Assembly: GCF_023740735.1 (NCBI RefSeq)
Contig: NZ_JAMRXH010000011.1
Location: 186,001-250,000 of the forward strand
Length of the DNA stretch: 64,000 nucleotides
Origin: Nocardia sp. CDC159
GTDB taxonomy: Bacteria; Actinomycetota; Actinomycetes; Mycobacteriales; Mycobacteriaceae
Direction: 5' to 3'
The translations under genes were made by a program, and so were the position numbers. Below the pieces are notes generated by a model, which saw nothing but the letters and a program-made list of their open reading frames with translations, ran no database searches and was not told the DNA's origin. Position 1 is the stretch's first letter, and every line of letters starts with the position of its first letter. Of the stretch, positions 1 to 7,019 are shown piece by piece.

Positions 1-172
1 CGTCGCGGAAGCCCGGGAAGTTCTCCACCTCGGTCGTGGTCATCAGCGCGCCACCGAACTGGGTGCCCTCGAACAGCAGCGGCTCGAGTTCGGCCCGGGC
101 GGCGTAGATGCCGGCGGTATAGCCCGCGGGGCCGGAGCCGACGATGATCAGATCGCGAACAGGCGTACTCAT
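1..172 (-). CDS. trxB: Thioredoxin reductase, N-terminal part (cut by window edge)
   Basis: Only the first 57 codons are inside the window. They begin MSTPVRDLIIVGSGPAG and carry the FAD dinucleotide-binding motif GSGPAG at residues 12-17, followed by the thioredoxin-reductase stretch FGGALMTTTEVENFPGF. The full enzyme would be a cytoplasmic NADPH flavoenzyme that reduces thioredoxin. It lies downstream of sigM and the anti-sigma-M gene on the same strand, 98 bp after the latter, as in M. tuberculosis (sigM-rsmA-trxB2-trxC). That order suggests membership of the SigM/oxidative-stress neighbourhood; trxC would be expected just outside the window. The start is the only ATG in the correct context. 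Confidence 0.93.
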   Translation of the reverse strand, partial: MSTPVRDLIIVGSGPAGYTAGIYAARAELEPLLFEGTQFGGALMTTTEVENFPGFRD

Positions 173-270
173 GGGGCCCTTCCGAGGGAGTCGTCAACTG
201 GCGTGTGGGTCAACAACAGGGTAAACGCTGTTGTTCCCCCGGCCGTGGGCTCGGTCGGGCCGTGGGCCCG

Positions 271-1104
271 TCAGCTGCTGCCGATGTCCTTCAGCGTCAG
301 CTTGTTCGGGTGCTCGGGGGTGCAGTCGGCGCCGACCACGAGGACGGTGATCTTGGGTGGCTGCGGACCGGTGAGCAGCACCAGCACGGCGGGCTGCCCG
401 CGATAGTTGATGTTCATCGAGCCGAGCACCTCGCGCTTGGGCACGATCGCGGCCACACAGGCGCCCAGTGCGCCCGGGACGGACAGCGGACCGCTCACAT
501 CCTTGCGGCCCATCGCGGCGAGGATGGTCCCCATGGGCAGATCGTCGTCGGAGCCGATCGTGGGGGTGGGGCTGGGCGGCAGTGCCGTGGGCGGCGCGTC
601 CCGCTCGCGCAGGGCGTCGACGGCGACCAGGGAGCTGGTGAGGATCGCGACGGCCGCGGCCGCGGCGGTGATCCAGCGCAGTCGACGGGAGCGACGCCGC
701 TCGAGCGGTGTCGGCTCGGTGGGCTCGGGCTGCTCGACCACCGGCATGGGGCGGGTGGTCGGCGGGGCGCCGGATTCGGGATCGGCGGGGCGGGGGCCGA
801 CCGGAAGCCGGTGCACGGTGGCCACATGTTCCTCGGGGGCCCGACCCTGGGACAGATCGTCCAGCAGCCGGTCGAGGCGGGCACTGACGTGGGTGGGGAT
901 CGGGTGGTAGACGCGGGAGTCGTTGGCGAGCATACGGAGTTCGCCGCGGACCTCGTCCAGGTCACACAGGAAGCTCAGCGCCTGTGGGTCCTCCCGGACC
1001 TGCGGCCAGAGCTGTGCGGACAGTTCGGGTGCCAGATTGTCGGCGTGCAGGTCGGCGAGCAGGTCGGTCGAGAAGGGAGGTCGCGGCACGGAGCGGGCTG
1101 CCAT
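271..1104 (-). CDS. rsmA: Anti-sigma-M factor (RsmA-like membrane protein)
   Basis: Predicted 277-residue single-pass membrane protein. The N-terminal cytoplasmic part carries FSTDLLADLHA, which aligns with the TVELLADLQA start region of mycobacterial RsmA. A proline-rich linker follows, then a membrane segment (about WITAAAAAVAILTSSLVAV) and an extracytoplasmic tail ending in a Cys-containing segment, as in RsmA. I chose the ATG at 1104 because GGAGGAGG lies 5 nt upstream and the family N-terminus fits; in-frame GTG 1209 and ATG 1185 would add up to 35 residues. The gene lies between sigM and trxB, the conserved arrangement. The inferred role is to hold SigM inactive until an envelope or redox signal arrives. 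Overall sequence conservation in this family is weak. Confidence 0.8.
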   Translation of the reverse strand: MAARSVPRPPFSTDLLADLHADNLAPELSAQLWPQVREDPQALSFLCDLDEVRGELRMLANDSRVYHPIPTHVSARLDRLLDDLSQGRAPEEHVATVHRLPVGPRPADPESGAPPTTRPMPVVEQPEPTEPTPLERRRSRRLRWITAAAAAVAILTSSLVAVDALRERDAPPTALPPSPTPTIGSDDDLPMGTILAAMGRKDVSGPLSVPGALGACVAAIVPKREVLGSMNINYRGQPAVLVLLTGPQPPKITVLVVGADCTPEHPNKLTLKDIGSS

Positions 1105-1262
1105 GGCACCTCCTCCCGAATCCTCTTCGCCACCCCGCCCCCCGGGCGGGCGTCGCCGTGCGGTGGCTTCGCCCTTGTCGTCCATCGCCTCTCCGGGGTC
1201 GGGCCTCACATGGTTGGTACCCGCGAGTGTTTTCGTCCGTCTCTAGTAATGACGCATCTCGA

Positions 1263-1898
1263 TTACATCCGGTTCCCGGGGTTCCGCAGGAATCGCAGCT
1301 CCTGCTGCAGACGCTTGCGGCCACGGGCGCACCGACTCTTGATCGTCCCCTCGGCGACGCCCAGCAACTGCGCCGCCTCCGCTACCGTATACCCCTCCAT
1401 GTCGATCGCAACCAGAGCGGCACGCTGATCGTCGGGCAGCGTGAACAGCGCGGCGTCCACCACCATCGACATCTCGCGCTGTGCGATATCGTCGCGCTCG
1501 GCCGCGGGCTCGGAGATCGACTCGTCCGACAGTGACACGCTGGCACGAGACTTGTTGCGACGGATGCGATCCAGGCACGCGTTCACCACGATGCGGTGCA
1601 GCCAGCTGCGGACCTCGGCCTCACCGCGAAAGCCGCCCGCGTTGCGGTGCGCGGACAGCAGGGCGTCCTGTAACGAGTCGGCGGCGTCCTCGGCGGTATA
1701 GGACGTGCGCAGGGCGACCTGCCACAGATGGTCGTAGTGTCGGCGGAACAGCACCGCGAAGGCATTCGGATTGCCCGTGACATGGGCATCCAGCAATTGC
1801 CGGTCGGTGGCCTCGCCGAGCTCGAACGAGCGGCGCCGGACAGTGGGCGACTCGGAGGACCCCCCACTGGATCGCTCGACCGCTTCAAACGACAACAC
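1263..1898 (-). CDS. sigM: ECF RNA polymerase sigma factor SigM
   Basis: 211-residue ECF sigma factor. Sigma-70 region 2 spans about residues 45-115 (FAVLFRRHYDHLWQVALR, the AEDAADSLQDALLSAHRN core-binding helix, and RSWLHRIVVNACLDRIRR). Region 4 spans about 145-205 and contains the helix-turn-helix YTVAEAAQLLGVAEGTIKSR. The start is GTG at 1898, preceded by AGGGGTT. Synteny (murJ upstream, rsmA and trxB downstream, all minus strand) matches sigM of M. tuberculosis. It is presumably held by the downstream membrane anti-sigma factor and would direct an envelope/late-stationary regulon. I could not identify a convincing ECF-type autoregulatory promoter in the 170 bp upstream. Confidence 0.9.
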   Translation of the reverse strand: MLSFEAVERSSGGSSESPTVRRRSFELGEATDRQLLDAHVTGNPNAFAVLFRRHYDHLWQVALRTSYTAEDAADSLQDALLSAHRNAGGFRGEAEVRSWLHRIVVNACLDRIRRNKSRASVSLSDESISEPAAERDDIAQREMSMVVDAALFTLPDDQRAALVAIDMEGYTVAEAAQLLGVAEGTIKSRCARGRKRLQQELRFLRNPGNRM

Positions 1899-2068
1899 AA
1901 ACCCCTAGGATCAGCGCTCACGACGGCATGGACCCACGAACGGGACATCGCCGTATCTTTCGCGTCATCCAGGACCGAAGCACCAGATCCCAGGAAGCTC
2001 CCCTGCTGAGAGCGCGCTGTGAATCATATCGGCCGGAACGAATGCCTAGCAACCAGACCGATCGGGAA

Positions 2069-5000
2069 TCAGGGCGCTGCTTCGAACCGAATATTGGCGA
2101 TCGAGGATTGGAATTGGCCGCCGTTGTCGGCCAGCGCGGTGATCCAGACGAGCACGTAGCGGGCCGGTTGATCGGCCCGCACCGCGATGTCGGTGGCGCC
2201 GTCGGCCAGGGTGGCCTGGCCGACCAGCTGCGTCTGATCCAGGGTGGGCGAGGCCGTCGGGGAGGTGCGGACCTCCACCACCGTGCCTGGGCTGGGCGAG
2301 GTGATCGTGACCTTGCTCAGCTTGGCGGGGCTGCCCAGCGTGGCCAGGATTCCGACGCCCTTCTTCAGCGCGGGGAACTGCTGGAAGTACTGATCGGTGT
2401 GCCAGACCTTGCCGGGTTCGCCGCCGATCACCGCATTGACGTTGCCGGGTCCGTCGGGCGTGCCCTCGGGGGAGAACACCGATACGCCGGTGACCGGGAC
2501 CGGGGCGCCCGCCGACGGGGACGTCGCCGAACCGCCCGCGGTCGGCGTCTGCGGCGCCACATTGGCCGTGGTCAGGCCCAGCTTGCGCTGTTCGTCCAGC
2601 GGCGCCTCCGCCGAATTGGGTGCGAAGATGCTCAGCAACCACCAGATGATCACGCCGACGACCAGCGCCGCGAGCACGCCGAGGCCGACCAGCATCCACA
2701 TCATCCGCTGGGAGCGTTCCCGCTCGGCGGCCAGCAGTTCGGGATCGGCCAGCGATTCGTCCGGCGCGGACGGGGCGCGCTGGCCCAGGCGCAGCACCGG
2801 AATGAAGTCGGTCTTCTGATCGACCACCGAGGCCTGCTCCAGCACGTGCTGAACGGTCGCCGCGGTCCGGACGCCCTTGTTCGACTCCAGTGAGCGCACC
2901 GCGACGGCGGAGATCTCGAACGGGACCTCGGGCCGGATCTGCCGCGGCTCCACCGGAGTTCCGTCCGGGCCGAAATCGGCCAGCCGCAGCCCGCCGACCG
3001 TGGCGGCGGAGCCGGATACGCCGCCCGGGCGGATCGGCCAGCGCGCGGTGATCAGCGCGTACAGCATCGCGCCGAGGCCGCGCACATCCGACTGCGCGTC
3101 CGAATCCGACAGGGTGCCCGGGAAGGCCAGCACCGCATCGCCGGAGGCGCTGATGCGCACCCGGTCCGGGTGATCGATCGACAGCGAGCCGCCGCCGCGA
3201 TGGGCCAACTCGGCCGCCGCCGCCAGGGCCCGGATGGCGCGAGCCGCACCGATCGGCGAGGGCACGGTCTCGGCCATCTCGCGCAGCGAGCGGCCCGGTG
3301 TCCACTCGGCCACCACGATGCCGCCGGAGCTGCCGCGCACCACGTCGAGCACGCGCGCCAGACCCGGGGAATTGATCCGGCCCAGGCGTAGCGTGCGGGA
3401 CAGAATGGCCTGCGGCCCATCGTGGCCCGCGTTGTCGGCCGCCTTCTGGTCGGCGTCGACGAAGGTCAGCGCGACCTCGCGGTCCAGCTTCACATCCAGG
3501 GCCTGCCAGAACTTCAGTCCGCGCGCACCGCCGTGGCTGGCCAGCAGCCGGTATCGCCCGCCGGCCACCGACGCACCCGGAATCAGCTTGGGGCCGCGCG
3601 GGGTTCGCTTGCCGGGCGGCTCCACCCGCATCGGCGGCATCTCCGGTGAGGCGACCGGCAGCATGCCGGTGTCGTAGGTCTGGTCGCGCGCCGGTCGTTC
3701 CGGTGCGGCGGCCTGATCGGCCTGCTCCGTCTGCTGATCGGCGGCGTCCGCCTCGGTGTCGTCGGCGCGGTCGGCCGGTGGCACCTGTTCGGGCGGGACG
3801 TCGTCGGTGCGGACTGAACCTGCCGCCTCGGCGGCAGCATCGGCGGCCGGGACGCCCCCCGCCGCGTCGTCGCTCACCTTCGTTCCTCCTTCGCCCTGGT
3901 GTATCGAAATCCGAGATGGCGGCACGGTACCCGGCTCGCCGCCGGTCCGGCCGAAATTCGGCTCCGCGCTGATACCGGATTCGGCATCCTCGCGAGAGCC
4001 GATACCGGTATTTGCATTTCTATGCCGAACAGGGTACGGGAAGTCGCCCACGCCGGGGCGGTCAACCGTGCTCGGGCGGATGACCGGCAACACCATGGTC
4101 TGCGCGTCCATGTACGGGTCGTACCGGTAGTAGTACGGCGTATCGAGTTCGGGCCGCGGCAGCACCGTGGTCGCCTCGACATCCGCGTGGGCGGTGCCGT
4201 CGAGATCCAGGTCCGGTGCGGGCGGGGTGATTCCGAGCCGCCGCGAGATCGACACGGTGATCGCGACGACCTCCGGAATCCCGGCCAGTCGCATGAGGCC
4301 GAAGGCGACGCCGAACAGGACGACGGCGTCCAGGCCGATGCGGAAGATCGCACCCAAGCCGCTGTCCAGGCGCGACAGCCCCAGGATCTGCTCGACGATC
4401 AGCGTCACCGCCGCACCGGCGACCGAGGCGAGCACCACCCGGGTGACCGTGCGCCCCACATTGGCCATGCGCAGATCGCCCAGGCTGCGATGCAGCAGCC
4501 AGCCGCCGATCACCGCACCGGCGACGAACCCGAGGCCGTTGGCGACACCGAGCGCGATCACAACATGGTCATCGGCGAACAGCACGGGCGCCAGCGCCGA
4601 CAGCACCATCTTGACCGCGGTGATGCCGAGGATGATCCAGGTCGGCGTCCAGGCCTGCTCCCGCGCGTAGAACACCCGCAGGTGAATCAGCACCAGCGCG
4701 TAGGGAATCAGCGTGAAGGCCGACCAGCTGACCGCCTCGCCCAGCCGTCCGGCATCGCCCGCGCCAAAATTGCCGTAACCGTAGAGCGCCTGGCCGACCT
4801 GCGGTCCGGCAATGGTCAGGAAGGTGACCACGGGGACGAACGCGATCATGGTCAGGCGGGTCGCGACGGATAGATCGTCGACCACCGCGGGGGTGTCGTC
4901 CGCGGCGGCATTGCGGCTGAGCCGGGGCATGATCGCGGTCAGCAGGGTGACGCCGAGGACGCCGTACGGCAGTTGCAGCAGCAGCCAGGCGTTCTGATAG

Positions 5001-6943
5001 ATGGCCGGGCCCGCGACGTCGGCATGCGAGGAGATCCGGGTGCCGAAGACGAAGCCCGCCTGGCTGATCAGCACGTACAGGATGACCGCCGCGCCCATGC
5101 CGCCGAACTGCTTGAGCCGATCGTCGAGGCCCCACAGCGGCCGCAGATCGATGCCCGCGCGCTTGATCGGCGGGAGCAGGCAGGCCACCTGTACGAAGAC
5201 ACCGAGGGTGACGCCGAGGCCGAGGATGAGCAGCTTGGGCTGACCCATCCGCATCGGATCGAGGGTGATCTCGCCCGGGGTCACCGCGTACAGCCCGAGT
5301 ACGGCCAGTACGACGAGGTTGTTCAGCACCGGCGCCCACGCACCCGGTTTGAAGATCTCGTGCGTATTCAGGATCGCCATGAACAGCGACGACATGCCGT
5401 ACAGCAGGATCGCGGGCACCAGCAGAAAGGCCAGGGCCGTGGTCAATCCGGTGCTGACCTTGCCGCTGTCGGACAGGAAGACGTATTTGATCAGCAGCGG
5501 GGAGGCCGCGGTACACAGCAGTGCGGCTGTACCCAGCACGGCGAACGCCATGGTGACCAGTCGCCGCACGAAGGCGGCGCCGCCGTCGGCGTCCTCCTTC
5601 TCGGCCCGCACCAGCGTCGGCACCACGAAGGCGGTCAGCACCGCGCCGAGCACCAGCTGTTCGACCATGGTCGGAATCTGGCTGGCGACGGTGAACGCAC
5701 TGGCGATCGCCGGACCCAGCACGGTCAGCAGCAGCAACTGCTTGCCGAAGCCGGTGATGCGGCTCATCAGGGTGGCGATCGCGATCGAACCCGAGGCGCT
5801 CAGCAGGCGGGAGGTGGAGCTCTGACCGCCCTGCGGCTTGTCGTCCACGACCGCGACCTGCTGGGCGGTGTGTGCGGGGGCCGATCGTCCGGCCCGGGGC
5901 GGGGCGGACTCGGCACCGGGTAGCTGCCTCGGTAACGGCCGTGGTTCGGGTCGCGGCGGCCGCATCGGGACCTGCTGCTGCGGACCGCTCGGCGGGCCGG
6001 GCGGATAGGGCCGCTCCGGCGGTAGTGCTCGGCGTCCCCCGGGCGGTGCGCCGTGTGGCGCACCGCCCGGGGGGGAGTGCGGCTCGTCCGGTGACCCCTG
6101 CCGCGGAGCCTGATTCGCCCCGCCCGGCACCCGGCGGATCGGGCCGCTGGGCGGCATATGTCGCGGGCCGTGGATCGAAATCTCGGGCGGGTCTTGATAT
6201 TCCGGCCCACCCGGCGGAACCCGCCGCGCCGCGCGATCCGGTCCGCCGGGCGGAACCTGGCGCATGGCCCCGCTGGGCGGGGCCTGATTCGGCGGGACGC
6301 GCCGCATCGCGCCGCTCGGTGGGGCCTGATTCGGTGGCACTTGCCGGTTCGGCTCCCCGGGTGCGCGCGGTGGCACCGATCGCATCGCCTCGCCCGGCAC
6401 CTGATTCGGCGGCAGCTTGCGCATGGCCCCGCTGGGTGGGGCCTGATGCGGGGGCAGTTGTCTCGTCGGCTCGTTCGGATTCGGCCGGACCTGGCGTACG
6501 GCTCCGCTCGGGGGGGCTTGATGCGGGGGCAGTTGCCGTGTCGGCTCGTTCGGGCTCGGCGGGACCTGGCGTACGGCTCCGCTCGGGGGGGCTTGATGCG
6601 GGGGAACCGGTGGCATCGAGCCACCGGGTACCTGGTTCGGCGGTAGCTGTCGGGTGGTCTCGCCCGGTGCCGGATGCGGCGGAAGTGGGCGCGGAGCACC
6701 GGCGGTGGGTGTCGGCGGCAGGCGGCGCGGCGGACCGTCGGGGGTCTGGTTGCCCGGGGATACCCGCGGAATCGGACCGCTCAGGGGTGGTCGCGCCGGG
6801 CGGGGCTCATCGCCGGGCGGGCCGTCGGCCCGCGGCGGCGCCGGTGGGCGCGGGCCGCGTTCCCACGGGGCGGCCGGGGCGCGGCGCGGTACCGGACGGT
6901 CCTCGCCCGGCCCACTGGGTCGGGGGGCGTCATGGTCACTCAC
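2069..6943 (-). CDS. murJ: MurJ/MviN lipid II flippase with long proline-rich N-terminus and C-terminal pseudokinase
   Basis: 1624 residues; the M. tuberculosis orthologue Rv3910 is 1184. Residues 1-390 are a low-complexity Pro/Gly/Gln/Arg region with repeats of about 25 residues (PPHQAPPSGAVRQVPP). Residues about 395-920 are the multi-pass MurJ flippase domain for lipid II. After an acidic Ala/Pro linker, residues 1123-1375 form a kinase-like domain without catalytic residues: the ATP-binding Lys is replaced (VALTF), the HRD loop reads SIDHPDRVRI, and no metal-binding DFG sits at the expected place. A membrane segment at about 1413-1441 and an extracytoplasmic beta-rich tail to 1624 follow. 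In mycobacteria this pseudokinase is phosphorylated by PknB and bound by the FHA protein FhaA. Here T1378 (QKTDFIP) has the pTxxI pattern favoured by FHA domains. The start is GTG at 6943. Confidence 0.92.
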   Translation of the reverse strand: MSDHDAPRPSGPGEDRPVPRRAPAAPWERGPRPPAPPRADGPPGDEPRPARPPLSGPIPRVSPGNQTPDGPPRRLPPTPTAGAPRPLPPHPAPGETTRQLPPNQVPGGSMPPVPPHQAPPSGAVRQVPPSPNEPTRQLPPHQAPPSGAVRQVRPNPNEPTRQLPPHQAPPSGAMRKLPPNQVPGEAMRSVPPRAPGEPNRQVPPNQAPPSGAMRRVPPNQAPPSGAMRQVPPGGPDRAARRVPPGGPEYQDPPEISIHGPRHMPPSGPIRRVPGGANQAPRQGSPDEPHSPPGGAPHGAPPGGRRALPPERPYPPGPPSGPQQQVPMRPPRPEPRPLPRQLPGAESAPPRAGRSAPAHTAQQVAVVDDKPQGGQSSTSRLLSASGSIAIATLMSRITGFGKQLLLLTVLGPAIASAFTVASQIPTMVEQLVLGAVLTAFVVPTLVRAEKEDADGGAAFVRRLVTMAFAVLGTAALLCTAASPLLIKYVFLSDSGKVSTGLTTALAFLLVPAILLYGMSSLFMAILNTHEIFKPGAWAPVLNNLVVLAVLGLYAVTPGEITLDPMRMGQPKLLILGLGVTLGVFVQVACLLPPIKRAGIDLRPLWGLDDRLKQFGGMGAAVILYVLISQAGFVFGTRISSHADVAGPAIYQNAWLLLQLPYGVLGVTLLTAIMPRLSRNAAADDTPAVVDDLSVATRLTMIAFVPVVTFLTIAGPQVGQALYGYGNFGAGDAGRLGEAVSWSAFTLIPYALVLIHLRVFYAREQAWTPTWIILGITAVKMVLSALAPVLFADDHVVIALGVANGLGFVAGAVIGGWLLHRSLGDLRMANVGRTVTRVVLASVAGAAVTLIVEQILGLSRLDSGLGAIFRIGLDAVVLFGVAFGLMRLAGIPEVVAITVSISRRLGITPPAPDLDLDGTAHADVEATTVLPRPELDTPYYYRYDPYMDAQTMVLPVIRPSTVDRPGVGDFPYPVRHRNANTGIGSREDAESGISAEPNFGRTGGEPGTVPPSRISIHQGEGGTKVSDDAAGGVPAADAAAEAAGSVRTDDVPPEQVPPADRADDTEADAADQQTEQADQAAAPERPARDQTYDTGMLPVASPEMPPMRVEPPGKRTPRGPKLIPGASVAGGRYRLLASHGGARGLKFWQALDVKLDREVALTFVDADQKAADNAGHDGPQAILSRTLRLGRINSPGLARVLDVVRGSSGGIVVAEWTPGRSLREMAETVPSPIGAARAIRALAAAAELAHRGGGSLSIDHPDRVRISASGDAVLAFPGTLSDSDAQSDVRGLGAMLYALITARWPIRPGGVSGSAATVGGLRLADFGPDGTPVEPRQIRPEVPFEISAVAVRSLESNKGVRTAATVQHVLEQASVVDQKTDFIPVLRLGQRAPSAPDESLADPELLAAERERSQRMMWMLVGLGVLAALVVGVIIWWLLSIFAPNSAEAPLDEQRKLGLTTANVAPQTPTAGGSATSPSAGAPVPVTGVSVFSPEGTPDGPGNVNAVIGGEPGKVWHTDQYFQQFPALKKGVGILATLGSPAKLSKVTITSPSPGTVVEVRTSPTASPTLDQTQLVGQATLADGATDIAVRADQPARYVLVWITALADNGGQFQSSIANIRFEAAP
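6036..6073. repeat. Perfect 17-bp inverted repeat inside the murJ proline-rich region
   Basis: The arms 6036-6052 and 6057-6073 are exact reverse complements (CCCCCGGGCGGTGCGCC) separated by GTGT. It lies in the coding sequence for a PPGGAPHGAPPGG stretch. The symmetry could come from the codons for Pro-Pro-Gly-Gly flanking Gly-Ala, but the resulting mRNA hairpin would be very stable. Confidence 0.8.
6488..6604. repeat. 75-bp tandem repeat in murJ (25-residue units)
   Basis: The block GACCTGGCGTACGGCTCCGC begins at 6488 and again at 6563, a 75-bp period equal to 25 codons. About 42 nt are identical between the copies, and a more diverged unit lies just before at about 6421-6487. The repeats encode the PPHQAPPSGAVRQ units of the MurJ N-terminus. 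Near identity at DNA level suggests recent duplication or gene conversion and possible copy-number variation. Confidence 0.85.
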
Positions 6944-7019
6944 CGCGACTCCCGTTCTCGCGGCGCCGGGAGGTCAACCAGTACGGTCACCCCGGCCGAA
7001 CGCGCGCCGTGATCGCCGC

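Noticed and set aside
1899..2068. Possible SigM-dependent autoregulatory promoter before sigM
   Set aside because: A CGTC -10-like element can be found, but no GGAAC-type -35 at suitable spacing was seen, so I do not claim it.
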